Counted from the stretch's first letter, positions 45,844-55,765 are shown. The stretch is DNA of 55,932 nucleotides from Xanthomonas populi (GCF_002940065.1 NZ_MDEJ01000008.1:1-55932), one strand, 5' to 3'. Notes: a model not told the origin generated them from the letters alone. Program-made: numbers and translations.

Positions 45844-46478
45844 TGATCGCCGGCGTCGACGAAGCCGGCCGCGGCCCGCTCGCGGGTCCGGTGGCGGTAG
45901 CCGCGGTGGTGTTCGATCCCAGCAAGCCGCGCATCAATGGGCTGGACGATTCCAAGCAGCTGAGCGCGGAGCGGCGCGAGCAGTTGTATGCGCGCATCGT
46001 CGAGCGGGCGCTGGCGTGGTCGGTGGTACTGATCGACAGCGAAGAGATCGACCGCATCAATATCTATCAGGCGACCATGCTGGGCATGCGGCGCGCGGTG
46101 GAAGGGGTGGCGCATGTGGCCGGATTGGCGCGCATCGATGGCAACCGCGTGCCCAAGGGACTGCCCTGCCCGGCCGAGGCCTTGATCGGCGGCGACACGC
46201 TCGACCGCGCGATCATGGCCGCCTCGATCGTGGCCAAGGTCACCCGCGACCGTTTGATGCACGACCTGCACGCGCAACATCCCGAATACCGCTTCGACCA
46301 GCACAAGGGCTACGCCACGCCGGTGCATCTGGCCGCGCTGCAGACCCACGGGCCGTGCCCGCAACACCGCCGCAGCTTCGCGCCGGTGCGGCGTGCGCTG
46401 GGAATCGAGGCCACCGCCCCGTCGAACTGGGACGTGCCCTGCGTGGCCCCGGCCGATGGCCTGCCGCGGGCCGACTGA
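45738..46478 (+). CDS. rnhB: Ribonuclease HII
   Basis: 246 residues from a TTG at 45738 that has AGGAG seven bases upstream and overlaps the lpxB stop (TTGA); the ATG at 45819 (219 residues) has no Shine-Dalgarno but starts closer to the conserved domain, so both remain possible. RNase HII removes ribonucleotides and RNA primers from RNA-DNA hybrids. Conserved: [20 protein letters not shown] (catalytic Asp-Glu), [32 protein letters not shown] (Asp) and [14 protein letters not shown] short C-terminal extension follows ALGIEA. rnhB before dnaE is a conserved pairing. Confidence 0.95.
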   Translation: MKIFAARVTAEGADIELRQSPLFGQSQMPNPHSQRLIAGVDEAGRGPLAGPVAVAAVVFDPSKPRINGLDDSKQLSAERREQLYARIVERALAWSVVLIDSEEIDRINIYQATMLGMRRAVEGVAHVAGLARIDGNRVPKGLPCPAEALIGGDTLDRAIMAASIVAKVTRDRLMHDLHAQHPEYRFDQHKGYATPVHLAALQTHGPCPQHRRSFAPVRRALGIEATAPSNWDVPCVAPADGLPRAD

Positions 46479-46697
46479 CTGACCGCAGTCCAGGCCGACC
46501 TAGCCCACGCTCGCGCAGCCCACGCACACCGCGATCCGCGCAATCGCCACCGCCGCGCTCCACGCAGTTGGCCAAAGCCTGAATCGGCTGCGCCGCCCAG
46601 CCCCGTGGCAGTTGGCCCCAGCCCCGTGCCGGTGCTGTCAAGCCTTGTTCGGCCCGACCACGGTCGCTACCCTGACCACGCATTATTTTGGTCTCGC

Positions 46698-49600
46698 ATG
46701 TCCACTTCCCGCTTCGTCCATTTGCACGTCCACACCGAGTTCTCGCTGGCGGATTCCACCATCCGTGTGCCCGAGAAACCGGATCAGGCCGACCCGAAAA
46801 AGGCCAAGCAGGCCAACCTGCTGAGCCGCGCGGTCGAACTCGACATGCCTGCGCTGGCAGTCACCGACCTCAACAACCTGTTCGCGCTGGTCAAGTTCTA
46901 CAAGGCCGCCGAAGGCGTGGGCATCAAGCCGATCGTCGGCGCCGACGTGATGATCGCCACGCCGGACATGACGCCCTGGCGCATGACCCTGCTGTGCCGC
47001 GACCGCGAAGGTTACTTAAGCCTGTCGCGCCTGCTCACCCGCGCCTGGATGGAAGGCCACCGCCCCGAGGGCGGCGTGGCGATCCATCCCGAGTGGCTGC
47101 AGAGCGGCCACGCCAACCTGTTCGCCCTGGCCGGCCGCGACAGCCTGGCCGGGCGCCTGTTCGGCGAAGGCCGCGCCGATCTGGCCGAGCAGCAACTGGC
47201 CGACTGGCAACGCGTGTTCGGCGATGGCCTGCATCTGGAGTTGACTCGCACCGGGCGCGAGGGCGAAGAGCGCTTCAACCAGTTCGCGCTGCATGCGGCC
47301 GGTGTGCGCGGCCTGCCGGTGGTGGCCAGCAACGATGTGCGCTTTCTGTATGCCAGCGACTTCAATGCGCACGAAGCGCGCGTGTGCATTTCGTCGGGGC
47401 GCGTGCTGGACGACCCCAAGCGTCCGCGCGAGTACAGCGACCAGCAATACCTCACGTCCAGCGAGGAAATGGCCGCGCTGTTCGCCGACGTGCCCGACGC
47501 GATCGACAACACCCACGCGCTGGCGCAACGCTGCAACATCGAGATGCGCCTGGGCACCTACTTCCTGCCCGCCTACCCGGTGCCCGAAGACGAAACGCTG
47601 GACAGCTGGATCCGCAGACAAGCGCGCGATGGTCTGGCCGCGCGCCTGGAAAAGAGCCCGATCGCGCCCGGCAAGACCCGCCAGGACTACGGGGACCGGC
47701 TGGAGTTCGAGCTGGACACCATCATCAAGATGGGCTTTCCCGGCTACTTCCTGATCGTGGCCGACTTCATCCAGTGGGGAAAGAACCAGGGCATTCCGAT
47801 TGGCCCGGGGCGCGGTTCCGGTGCCGGCTCGCTGGTGGCCTGGGCGCTGCAGATCACCGATCTGGATCCGCTGCCGTACAACCTGCTGTTCGAGCGCTTT
47901 CTCAACCCCGAACGCGTGTCGATGCCCGACTTCGACATCGACTTCTGCATGGATCGCCGCGACGAAGTGATCGACTACGTGGCGCGCAAGTACGGGCGCG
48001 AACGGGTCAGCCAGATCATCACCTACGGCACCATGGCCGCCAAAGCGGTGGTGCGCGACGCCGGGCGCGTGCTCGGCTTCACCTATGGTCTGGTCGACAG
48101 CGTGGCCAAGCTGATCCCCAACATCCTGGGCATCACGCTCAAGGATGCGATGGGCGAAGGCAAGGATTCGGAGATGGCCTCGCCGGACCTGATCCAGCGC
48201 TATCAGGTCGAAGACGACGTGCGCGACCTGATGGATCTGGCGCGCCAGCTCGAGGATCTCACCCGCAACGCCGGCAAGCACGCCGGCGGCGTGGTGATCG
48301 CGCCCGAGCCGCTCTCCGAGTTCTGCCCGCTGTTCGCCGAACACGACGAGGGCGGGCGCGGCAAGAATCAGGTCACCCAGTTCGACAAGGACGACGTCGA
48401 AGCGGTCGGCCTGGTCAAGTTCGACTTCCTCGGCCTGCGCACGCTGACTATCATCGATTGGGCGGTCAAGGCGATCAACGTGCGCCACGCGCGCGCCGGC
48501 ATCGATCCGGTCGACATCACCACGCTTCCGCTCGACGACGTGCCGACCTACAAGGGCGTGTTCGCCTCGGGCAATACCGGCGCGGTGTTCCAGTTCGAAT
48601 CCTCGGGCATGCGCCGGCTGCTCAAGGACGCGCGCCCGGACCGTTTCGAAGACCTGATCGCGCTGGTGTCGCTGTACCGCCCCGGCCCGATGGACCTGAT
48701 CCCGGACTTCACCGCGCGCAAGCACGGCCAGCAGGAGATCATCTACCCGGATCCGCGCACCGAGGCCATCCTCAAGGACACCTATGGGATCATGGTGTAC
48801 CAGGAGCAGGTGATGCAGATGGCGCAGATCGTCGGCGATTATTCGCTGGGCGGCGCCGACCTGCTGCGCCGCGCGATGGGCAAGAAAGTGCCGGCCGAAA
48901 TGGCCAAGCACCGCGAGATCTTCCGCGAGGGCGCAGCCAAGGGCGGCGTGAGCGCGCACAAGGCCGACGAAATCTTCGACCTGATGGAGAAGTTCGCCGG
49001 CTACGGTTTCAACAAATCGCACGCCGCCGCCTACGCGTTGGTGAGCTACCAGACCGCCTGGCTGAAACGGCATTACCCGGCCGAGTTCATGGCCGCCACG
49101 CTGTCTTCGGACATGGACAACACCGACAAGGTGGTCGGATTTCTCGATGAAGTGCGCAACCTCGGCCTGACCGTCAAGCCGCCGCGCGTCAACGAATCTG
49201 CCTACATGTTCGAGGCCGCCACCCCGGACACGATTCAGTACGGCCTGGGCGCGATCAAGGGCGTCGGTCACGGCGCCTGCGAGGCGATCGTCGAAGAACG
49301 CCAGCGTGGCGGCCCTTACACGACGCTGCTGGATTTCTGCACCCGTGTGGGCACCGCAAAGCTCAACCGGCGCACGCTGGAAGCAATGATCAATGCTGGC
49401 GCGATGGATGGGCTGGGCAAGAACCGCGCCTCGCTGATGCTGCAGTTGCCGGAGGTGGTGAAGGCCACCGAGCAGATGGCGCGCGAGCGCGCCTCGGGGC
49501 AGAACTCGCTGTTCGGGGGCGCAGATGCGAGCGCGCCCGCGCTGCGTCTGGACCTACCGGAAAGCAAGGAATGGCCGCTGGGCCAGTTGCTCACCGGCGA

Positions 49601-50291
49601 GCGCGAAACGCTGGGCTTTTATCTCAGCGGCCACCCGTTTGACCCGCACCGCGACGAAGTGCGTGAGCTGGTCGGCTGCGATCTGGGGTCGCTGGAAAAG
49701 ATCCTCGCCTCGCAACAACGTGGAGGCGGTGGAGGCGGCGGCGATGGCGAAAAACGCGCCTGGCGCCCGGAAGTCAGCGCCATTCTCGCTGGCAAGGTGA
49801 TCGGCGTGCGTCGCAAGGGCGACAGCCAGGTGTTCGTGCAACTCGAAGACGGCCGTGGCCGGGTCGAATGCAGCGCGTTCTCCGATGCGATGGCCGAGTT
49901 CGGGCATCTGCTCACCCGCGACCGCATCCTGATCGTCAAGGGCGGCCTGCGCGAGGACGAATTCAACGGCGGCTACAGCCTGCGCATCCGTCAATGCTGG
50001 GACTACGAGCAGATCTGCGCCGAACACGCGCAACGCCTGTCGCTGCGCCTGGACCTGCGCGAAAAACAGGCCTTCAAGCGCATTGATGCGTTGCTGGCCA
50101 AGCACCGCCCCGGCAAGACGCCGCTGCGCCTGGACCTGCTGCTGCGCGCGCCCAGCGGCGGCGTCGCCGGCATGCTCGACCTCAACGGCAGCCACTCGGT
50201 GCGCATCGATCAGCACCTGATGGACAGCCTGCGCGCCGACCCGGCAGTGCGCACGTTGAAGATCAAGTACAGCCCACCGTGGGCGCAGTGA
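46698..50291 (+). CDS. dnaE: DNA polymerase III alpha subunit
   Basis: 1197 residues from the ATG at 46698. Replicative polymerase. The PHP domain opens with FVHLHVHTEFSLADSTIRVP; palm catalytic Asp411 and Asp413 in MPDFDIDFCMDRRDEVIDYV; fingers with GPGRGSGAGSLVAWAL upstream and FGFNK-type KFAGYGFNKSHAAAYALVSY; the internal beta-clamp-binding motif appears as GQNSLFGG; an OB-fold (SAILAGKVIGVRRKGDSQVF) and tau-binding region at the C-terminus. A run of seven Gly (QRGGGGGGGDGEK, encoded near 49724-49745) lies just before the OB fold and looks like an expanded linker. Confidence 0.97.
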   Translation: MSTSRFVHLHVHTEFSLADSTIRVPEKPDQADPKKAKQANLLSRAVELDMPALAVTDLNNLFALVKFYKAAEGVGIKPIVGADVMIATPDMTPWRMTLLCRDREGYLSLSRLLTRAWMEGHRPEGGVAIHPEWLQSGHANLFALAGRDSLAGRLFGEGRADLAEQQLADWQRVFGDGLHLELTRTGREGEERFNQFALHAAGVRGLPVVASNDVRFLYASDFNAHEARVCISSGRVLDDPKRPREYSDQQYLTSSEEMAALFADVPDAIDNTHALAQRCNIEMRLGTYFLPAYPVPEDETLDSWIRRQARDGLAARLEKSPIAPGKTRQDYGDRLEFELDTIIKMGFPGYFLIVADFIQWGKNQGIPIGPGRGSGAGSLVAWALQITDLDPLPYNLLFERFLNPERVSMPDFDIDFCMDRRDEVIDYVARKYGRERVSQIITYGTMAAKAVVRDAGRVLGFTYGLVDSVAKLIPNILGITLKDAMGEGKDSEMASPDLIQRYQVEDDVRDLMDLARQLEDLTRNAGKHAGGVVIAPEPLSEFCPLFAEHDEGGRGKNQVTQFDKDDVEAVGLVKFDFLGLRTLTIIDWAVKAINVRHARAGIDPVDITTLPLDDVPTYKGVFASGNTGAVFQFESSGMRRLLKDARPDRFEDLIALVSLYRPGPMDLIPDFTARKHGQQEIIYPDPRTEAILKDTYGIMVYQEQVMQMAQIVGDYSLGGADLLRRAMGKKVPAEMAKHREIFREGAAKGGVSAHKADEIFDLMEKFAGYGFNKSHAAAYALVSYQTAWLKRHYPAEFMAATLSSDMDNTDKVVGFLDEVRNLGLTVKPPRVNESAYMFEAATPDTIQYGLGAIKGVGHGACEAIVEERQRGGPYTTLLDFCTRVGTAKLNRRTLEAMINAGAMDGLGKNRASLMLQLPEVVKATEQMARERASGQNSLFGGADASAPALRLDLPESKEWPLGQLLTGERETLGFYLSGHPFDPHRDEVRELVGCDLGSLEKILASQQRGGGGGGGDGEKRAWRPEVSAILAGKVIGVRRKGDSQVFVQLEDGRGRVECSAFSDAMAEFGHLLTRDRILIVKGGLREDEFNGGYSLRIRQCWDYEQICAEHAQRLSLRLDLREKQAFKRIDALLAKHRPGKTPLRLDLLLRAPSGGVAGMLDLNGSHSVRIDQHLMDSLRADPAVRTLKIKYSPPWAQ

Positions 50292-50391
50292 AGCCGGGAC
50301 CGGGGACCCGGGACCCGCCCAAAACGCCCCCGTACGGGTCGGCCACTCCGCTTCAGCTACACTTCCCGCCTTACGTTGACGACACCACTGC

Positions 50392-51351
50392 ATGAATCCT
50401 AACTACCTCGACTTCGAGCAACCCATCGCCGATCTGGAAGCAAAGATCCAGGAACTGCGCAAGGCCAGCACGGGCCCTGCAGTCAACGTGGACACCGAAG
50501 TGCGTGCGCTGCGCGACAAGCTGCGCGTGCGTACTGCGCAGATCTTCCGCGACCTCAACGCTTGGCAGGTCTCGCAGCTGGCGCGCCACCCGCAGCGCCC
50601 GTACACGCTGGACTACATCAACACCATCTGCGACCAATTCCAGGAGCTGGCCGGCGACCGCGCCTATTCCGACGACAAGGCGATTGTCGGTGGCCTGGGC
50701 CGTATCAATGGCCGCCCGGTGGTCATCATCGGCCACCAGAAAGGCCGCGACACCAAGACCAAGGTCGCGCGCAACTTCGGCATGCCGCGTCCGGAAGGCT
50801 ACCGCAAGGCGCTGCGCCTGATGAAGCTGGCCGACCGCTTCCGCCTACCACTGCTGACCTTTATCGATACCCCTGGCGCCTACCCTGGCATCGGTGCAGA
50901 AGAGCGTGGGCAGTCTGAAGCAATCGCACGCAACCTGTTAGAAATGGCCGAACTGAAAGTGCCGGTGATCTGCACCGTGATCGGCGAAGGCGGCTCCGGC
51001 GGCGCGTTGGCGATCGGTGTGGGCGACCGCACCTTGATGCTGGAATACGGCACTTATTCGGTGATTTCGCCGGAAGGCTGCGCCTCGATCCTGTGGAAGG
51101 ACGCCGCCAAGGCCAAGGACGCTGCCGAGCAACTCGGCCTCACCGCCAAGCGCCTGAACGGCCTTGGCCTGGTCGACAAGGTGATCCGCGAACCCACCGG
51201 TGGCGCGCATCGCAATCCCGAGCAGATGGGCAAGCGTCTGAAAGCGGTGCTGCTCAACGAGCTGGACGCGCTGGAAAAGATCCCGGTCGACGCACTGCTG
51301 CAGCAGCGTTACGAGCGCTTGCGCAGCTACGGCGCTTACGAAGGCAACTGA
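50392..51351 (+). CDS. accA: Acetyl-CoA carboxylase carboxyltransferase subunit alpha
   Basis: 319 residues, the E. coli length. With AccD it transfers carboxyl from biotin to acetyl-CoA to give malonyl-CoA. Conserved: [24 protein letters not shown]-like [67 protein letters not shown] and [16 protein letters not shown]. dnaE-accA is a conserved gammaproteobacterial pair; 100 bases of GC-rich spacer separate them. Confidence 0.97.
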   Translation: MNPNYLDFEQPIADLEAKIQELRKASTGPAVNVDTEVRALRDKLRVRTAQIFRDLNAWQVSQLARHPQRPYTLDYINTICDQFQELAGDRAYSDDKAIVGGLGRINGRPVVIIGHQKGRDTKTKVARNFGMPRPEGYRKALRLMKLADRFRLPLLTFIDTPGAYPGIGAEERGQSEAIARNLLEMAELKVPVICTVIGEGGSGGALAIGVGDRTLMLEYGTYSVISPEGCASILWKDAAKAKDAAEQLGLTAKRLNGLGLVDKVIREPTGGAHRNPEQMGKRLKAVLLNELDALEKIPVDALLQQRYERLRSYGAYEGN

Positions 51352-51369
51352 ATCGGCGATGTGACTCAC

Positions 51370-51390
51370 GATGGCGCAGAACGCGCCATC
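51370..51390. other. Hairpin GATGGCGC/GCGCCATC after accA
   Basis: A perfect 8-bp stem with loop AGAAC, 18 bases after the accA stop and 36 before the next start. No U-tract follows, so it may be an mRNA-stabilising or rho-dependent site rather than an intrinsic terminator. Confidence 0.4.
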
Positions 51391-51426
51391 GCACCGACAG
51401 GCACTCATGAAAAGGATGTCCGAACA

Positions 51427-52191
51427 ATGAGCCCGCGGCTGTTTTTATCGCTGGTGTTACAGGCCGCCTGCTGCGTGAACGTGGTCCGCAGCGGCCGCCC
51501 GCTGTACTGGATCTTCATCGTGCTGGCGCTCCCTTTTCTGGCCACGCTGGTCTACATCTTCGTGGCGGTGATTCCGCATTTGCGCAACGACCCCAGCGCA
51601 CGCCGCAACTTGCGCAAGGTGCGCCAACGCATCGATCCGCAACGCGAACAACGCGACGCTTGGCGCCAACTGGATGTGGCCGATACTCCGGAAAACCGCC
51701 GCCGTCTCGCGCAGACGCTGCTGGAACAACGCGATTACGCGCGTGCGGCAGAGCTTTACCAAGGTGCGCTGCGCGGCATCTATCGCGACGACCCAGACTT
51801 GATGCTGGGCCTGGCCAAAGCGCAGTACGGGATGGGCCAGGCTGCGGAAACACGCAAGACTCTGGACGCATTGATTGCCGACAATCCCAACGACCGTTCG
51901 CACGACGGGCATTTAATCTACGCGCGCGCCGTCGAAGACAGCGGCAGCATCGACGAGGCGCTGCACGAGTACGGGACGCTTGCACAAGGCTATCCGGGCG
52001 AAGAAGCACGCGTGCGTAATGCGCAGCTGTTGTTGCGCGCCTCGCGCCCGCAAGATGCCAAAACCATCTTCGAACAGGTGCTGCGCCATGCGGCCACCTC
52101 GCCCGAGCATTACCAACGCGAACAACGTGCCTGGATCGACATCGCGCAAGGAACTGAGCGAGCTCCGCGTCGACGCGTAATCGCTACCTGA
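51427..52191 (+). CDS. Membrane-anchored TPR-like protein
   Basis: 254 residues from the ATG at 51427 (AAGGA upstream). An N-terminal hydrophobic region with one or two membrane helices (LFLSLVLQAACCVNVV, YWIFIVLALPFLATLVYIFV) is followed by a basic linker and tetratricopeptide-like helices (RRRLAQTLLEQRDYARAAEL, DPDLMLGLAKAQYGMGQAAE, AVEDSGSIDEALHEYGTLAQ). Similar proteins act as scaffolds in envelope assembly; the partner is unknown. The last residues look frameshifted: deleting GC from a GCGCGC run near 52144 would change a natural ending IARKELSELRVDA (stop near 52184) into the present QGTERAPRRRVIAT. Confidence 0.75.
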   Translation: MSPRLFLSLVLQAACCVNVVRSGRPLYWIFIVLALPFLATLVYIFVAVIPHLRNDPSARRNLRKVRQRIDPQREQRDAWRQLDVADTPENRRRLAQTLLEQRDYARAAELYQGALRGIYRDDPDLMLGLAKAQYGMGQAAETRKTLDALIADNPNDRSHDGHLIYARAVEDSGSIDEALHEYGTLAQGYPGEEARVRNAQLLLRASRPQDAKTIFEQVLRHAATSPEHYQREQRAWIDIAQGTERAPRRRVIAT

Positions 52192-52501
52192 CCCGATCAC
52201 CATGCGTCGGCCAGCGCCGACGCATGGTGCAGACATGAGCAGTCACCCCGGCGACAGCTGTTTGCAGATTGCCCTGGATCTGCGTTCTTCCGCACACGTG
52301 TCGGCCGCTGCGCTGTAGACGGCGTCGAGGCGCCTGCGGCTTGTGGGCCGTCAGCGCGCAGCGCTGCGTGCTGCAAGCAGCATGATTCGACACGCATCAC
52401 GACGACCAAGCAGCAACGGCAACGCATCAACACCCACACCTGAATCGCATTCAGCGACACACACTGTCAGCCAGCACACGCCGTCTGTTTGTCAACAGCG
52501 C
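52192..52501. other. Gene-free stretch
   Basis: A short GATCACCATGCGTCGGC/GCCGACGCATGG inverted repeat (52195-52227) just after the TPR gene could form a hairpin; a second weak one (GCGCGCAGCGCTGCGTGC) lies near 52355. No ORF with a ribosome site or family similarity, and no tRNA, was seen. Confidence 0.4.
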
Positions 52502-52948
52502 TCAAAACGGCTTGGCCAACACCAGCCAGATCACGCCGACCAACAAAAACACCGGCACTTCGTTGAACAGCCGCAGCGCGCGGCCGCTGGGCACTCCGCG
52601 CCCCTGATCCACACCCTTCAACCAGCGCCCGGACACGATGTAGTGCGCCAGGATCAACGCCACCGCGAATAGCTTAGCGTGCATCCAGCTGCCGGCCACC
52701 ATGGTGGGGAAATCCGCAATCGCTCGGTATCCCTGCCACAGCACCGCGCCCAGCACTAGCGCCAGGCCCAGCATGCTGTGGCCGAACTTGTAGAGGCGGC
52801 GCCCCATCAGCAGCAGTCGCGTGCGCACCGCAGGCTCGGCACCGGCTTCGGCGAGATTGACCAGGATGCGTGGCAGGTAGAACACCGCCGCCATCCAGGC
52901 GATGACGAACAACAGATGGAAGGTCTTGATCCACAGATACAGAGTCAT
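52502..52948 (-). CDS. hemJ: Protoporphyrinogen oxidase HemJ (UPF0093)
   Basis: 148 residues with four membrane helices. Family marks: LWIKTFHLLFVIAWMAAVFYLPRI with conserved His11, RRLYKFGHSMLG, and SWMHAKLFAVALILAHYI with Lys92. HemJ oxidises protoporphyrinogen IX in haem synthesis in bacteria without HemG or HemY. It is a single gene, divergent from the methyltransferase gene. Confidence 0.88.
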   Translation of the reverse strand: MTLYLWIKTFHLLFVIAWMAAVFYLPRILVNLAEAGAEPAVRTRLLLMGRRLYKFGHSMLGLALVLGAVLWQGYRAIADFPTMVAGSWMHAKLFAVALILAHYIVSGRWLKGVDQGRGVPSGRALRLFNEVPVFLLVGVIWLVLAKPF

Positions 52949-53021
52949 GTGCTGGCTTCGCTGGCTGGCGTAGGATGGCCCGCATTTTCACCTATCCGCT
53001 CGCGCGAAAGCACATCCGTCC

Positions 53022-53624
53022 ATGCATCAGCCCGACGAAAAACAGTACGACGCCCACTATTTCAGCCGCTGGTATCGCGATGCCGGGCTGGCCGACCCCG
53101 CACGCCTGCGACGCAAGGTCGCACTCGCGGTGAGCCAGGCCGAGTACTACCTGGAGCGCCCGCTCCACAGCGTGCTGGATATCGGTTGCGGCGAGGCCGC
53201 GTGGCGCGCACCGTTGTTGGCGCTTCGCCCCAAGCTCAGCTATCTGGGTTTCGACAGCAGCGCCTATGCCGTGCAGCGCTATGGGCGCAGCCGGCAGATC
53301 CACCCTGCCCGCTTCGGCGATTTCGCCTGGCTGCGCCCGTGCGCGCCGGTGGATCTGCTGATCTGCTCGGACGTGCTGCATTACGTGCCCACGCGTGAGC
53401 TCAACCAGGGCCTGCCAGGATTGGCCGAGATGTGTGCGGGCGTGGCGTTTCTGGAAACCTTTGCGCAAGAAGATGCGTTTGAAGGCGACCACGAAGGTTT
53501 TCAGGCACGGCCGGCGCGCTGCTATCGGCGTCGCTTCGCCAGCGTGGGCTTTGCTGCGCTGGGGTCGCATTGCTGGTTGTCGCCACAGTTGGCGGGAGAG
53601 GCGTCTGTGCTGGAGCGCGGCTGA
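53022..53624 (+). CDS. Class I SAM-dependent methyltransferase
   Basis: 200 residues. SAM-binding motif I SVLDIGCGEAAWRAPLLALR, motif II region LSYLGFDSSAYAV, and DLLICSDVLHYVP as motif IV; the fold matches small-molecule methyltransferases of the Methyltransf_12/25 type. The substrate cannot be inferred. Monocistronic, followed by a terminator-like hairpin. Confidence 0.82.
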   Translation: MHQPDEKQYDAHYFSRWYRDAGLADPARLRRKVALAVSQAEYYLERPLHSVLDIGCGEAAWRAPLLALRPKLSYLGFDSSAYAVQRYGRSRQIHPARFGDFAWLRPCAPVDLLICSDVLHYVPTRELNQGLPGLAEMCAGVAFLETFAQEDAFEGDHEGFQARPARCYRRRFASVGFAALGSHCWLSPQLAGEASVLERG

Positions 53625-53673
53625 GCAAGACGTTGGCTGCTTGATTCACTCACCGCGTGTGGCTTGGCAGCCT

Positions 53674-53705
53674 CCCCTCTCCCGACGGGAGAGGGGCAGT
53701 TTTTC
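53674..53705 (+). terminator. Hairpin with T-run after the methyltransferase gene
   Basis: CCCCTCTCCC-GAC-GGGAGAGGGG, a perfect 10-bp stem, followed by CAGTTTTT. The stem is a single arm pair of the CCCCTCTCC repeat family seen at 10.7 and 18.2 kb, here apparently serving as an intrinsic terminator. Confidence 0.55.
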
Positions 53706-53902
53706 CGCAGGCCGAATGGTCCTGCTATAGGCGCAACTTTCCGCTGAGCGCAGCCGCTCGAAAGACCACAAATAGCGGCAGATAAAGTCGCTCACGTCTC
53801 CCATAGGTCCTATGACAGCCTCTACCGTCTGCAGCCCCATTAAGGTGCAAATGCGCCAAAGAGGGTATGCTGCGCGGCAGCAACGCCGCACGGAAGGGTG
53901 GA

Positions 53903-55210
53903 ATGCTTTATCAACTGCATGAGCTAACCCGCAATCTGCTAGCCCCCTGGGTGCATCAGGCCCAGGCGAACGCCAAGATGTTCTCCGACCCCGACAGTCT
54001 GTGGGCCTCGCTCCCGGGAGCCGAACGCATGGCCGCCAGCAATGAGCTGTTCCATCGCCTGGGCAAAGAATACGAAAAACCCGCCTGGGCGCTCGATGAT
54101 GTCGAGGTCGATGGCCACTCGCTGCCGATCATCGAACGCGAGGTGCTGAGTAAGCCGTTCTGCCGCCTGCTGCGCTTCAAGCGTTTCAGCGACCATGTCG
54201 AGCTGATCGGCACGATGAAGCAGCAGCCAGCCGTGCTGGTGGTGGCGCCGTTGTCCGGCCACCATGCCACGCTGCTGCGCGACACCGTGCGTACCCTGCT
54301 GCGCAACCACAAGGTCTACGTGACCGACTGGGTCGACGCGCGCATGGTGCCGCTGGAAGCCGGTGCGTTCCGGCTTGAGGACTACATCGGCTACATCCAG
54401 GAATTCATCCGCCACATCGGTGCCGACCGCCTGCATGTGGTGAGCGTGTGCCAGCCCACTGTACCGGTGCTCGCCGCAGTGTCGCTGATGGCCTCCAACA
54501 ATGAGCCCACGCCGCGCTCGCTGGTGATGATGGGGGGGCCGATCGATGCACGCTGCAGTCCGACCCAGGTCAACAATCTGGCGACCGAGAACGGCATCGA
54601 GTGGTTCCGGAACAACCTGATCCACACCGTGCCGTTCCCGTATCCGGGCCATGGCCGCAAGGTGTATCCGGGCTTCCTGCAGCACGCCGGCTTCCTGTCG
54701 ATGAATCCAAACCGGCACGTGATGTCGCACTGGGATTTCTACACCGACCTGGTCAAGGGCGATCTGCAGGATGCGCAGGCGCACCGGCAGTTCTACGACG
54801 AATACAACGCCGTGCTCGACATGCCGGCCGAGTATTACCTCGATACGATCCGCGTGGTGTTCCAGGACTTTTTGCTGCCTCAGGGCAAGTGGAAAGTGGA
54901 TGGCCAGTTGGTGAAGCCGTCGGCGATCCGCAACACCGCGCTGCTCAGTATCGAGGGCGAACTAGACGATATCGCCGGCCTTGGTCAGACCGAAGCGGTG
55001 CACGATCTGTGCACCGGTATCGATGCTGCGCATCGTCGTCATCTGGTGGTGGAAGGTGCCGGCCATTACGGCATTTTCAGTGGACGTCGCTGGCGTGAAG
55101 TGGTGTATCCGGAGGTACGCGAATTCATCGGCCGCTACGATGCTGATCCGGTCGGCAGTCGCGCCCCCGCCACCGTCACCCCGATCCGCAAGCGCGGCAA
55201 ACGCGCTTGA
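53903..55210 (+). CDS. phaZ: Intracellular polyhydroxyalkanoate (PHB) depolymerase
   Basis: 435 residues from the ATG at 53903 (GGAAGG upstream). Alpha/beta-hydrolase of the Ralstonia PhaZ1 type: no signal peptide, and Cys183 in VVSVCQPTVPVLAAV replaces the usual Ser in the nucleophile elbow, the same position number as in Ralstonia. The remaining triad residues are Asp in IEGELDDIAG and His in EGAGHYGIFSG. Other marks: LYQLHELTRNLLAPW, APLSGHHATLLRDTVRTLL, YVTDWVDARMVPL and FPYPGHGRKVYPGFLQ. Mobilises stored PHB granules. The C-terminus (TVTPIRKRGKRA) is basic. No phaC or phasin gene is adjacent. Confidence 0.93.
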   Translation: MLYQLHELTRNLLAPWVHQAQANAKMFSDPDSLWASLPGAERMAASNELFHRLGKEYEKPAWALDDVEVDGHSLPIIEREVLSKPFCRLLRFKRFSDHVELIGTMKQQPAVLVVAPLSGHHATLLRDTVRTLLRNHKVYVTDWVDARMVPLEAGAFRLEDYIGYIQEFIRHIGADRLHVVSVCQPTVPVLAAVSLMASNNEPTPRSLVMMGGPIDARCSPTQVNNLATENGIEWFRNNLIHTVPFPYPGHGRKVYPGFLQHAGFLSMNPNRHVMSHWDFYTDLVKGDLQDAQAHRQFYDEYNAVLDMPAEYYLDTIRVVFQDFLLPQGKWKVDGQLVKPSAIRNTALLSIEGELDDIAGLGQTEAVHDLCTGIDAAHRRHLVVEGAGHYGIFSGRRWREVVYPEVREFIGRYDADPVGSRAPATVTPIRKRGKRA

Positions 55211-55407
55211 TCGGCTGAAAAAAACGCCCCTTGATCTGTCTCGACCAGGGTTCATGTTTATGGGCAGATTGTTGGGTAAAGCGAAGATAGAGCACGACTC
55301 AGCCGCGCTCGATCTCGTGTTCGACTCCCGTATCAGCCATTGCGTTTCATCGAGTGCTGCAAACTGAGCCGACGATCCGCCAACAACCCGGTGCAGGACC
55401 AAGACTA
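55211..55407. other. Gene-free stretch after phaZ
   Basis: GCTGAAAAAAACGCCCC follows the phaZ stop but lacks a convincing stem. No gene, RNA or repeat was recognised until the MITE-like element. Confidence 0.4.
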
Positions 55408-55551
55408 AGAGCGGCTAACAAAACGTAGCGAGCAGTCTTCAGGTGGGTGCGGACGGCGCGCTCAGAACCGGAGTGTACGGGTGGTACATGCCGATTCCGA
55501 GCACCGGCCGCGCCCGCCTGGCGGCTGCGCAGTAGTTTTGTTAGCCGCTCT
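55408..55551 (+). mobile_element. 144-bp MITE-like element, copy B, with perfect terminal inverted repeats
   Basis: The left end AGAGCGGCTAACAAAAC and right end GTTTTGTTAGCCGCTCT are perfect 17-bp inverted repeats. The interior matches copy A at 31778-31921 over the full length. There is no transposase-sized ORF. Left flank CTA and right flank AAG give no unambiguous target duplication. It is probably mobilised by a transposase encoded elsewhere. Confidence 0.75.
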
Positions 55552-55673
55552 AAGTCAGCAGACGGCCACCAGACGAGGTGGTCGTGCGTGCGCCGTTGCG
55601 CATGTTCGCCTCGGCCAGTGCTTGGTCGACGGCACGGTGTCCTGGCCAGACAGTTTGCTGGTTGTTGTGTTGA

Positions 55674-55765
55674 AAACATGCACACCGCCCCTGTCGACTG
55701 GTCCTTGCCCTCCCACCGTCGCGGGACCTTCTGCGGCATGGATGCCGCATAGGCGCCTGCTCTGT
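55674..55765 (-). repeat. Partial copy of the ~335-bp nested-palindrome element
   Basis: AACATGCACACCG, ACTGGTCCTTGCCC, CCCACCGTCGCGGGACCTT and GCGGCATGGATGCCGC match one half of the 29.2-kb copy; the opposite arm is absent, so this is a fragment. It lies 122 bases from MITE copy B in a gene-free tail that also ends with a short GGCAG tandem run (55915-55932). Confidence 0.6.

Noticed and set aside
47016-49271. Long antisense ORF (751 codons) opposite dnaE, and an 820-codon plus-frame ORF at 46688-49150
   Set aside because: Both overlap dnaE completely and have compositions typical of high-GC shadow frames (Arg/Ala/Gly runs, no domains).
52192-52501. Possible tRNA or small RNA in the gap before hemJ
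   Set aside because: No cloverleaf, promoter plus terminator pair or CCA end could be found.
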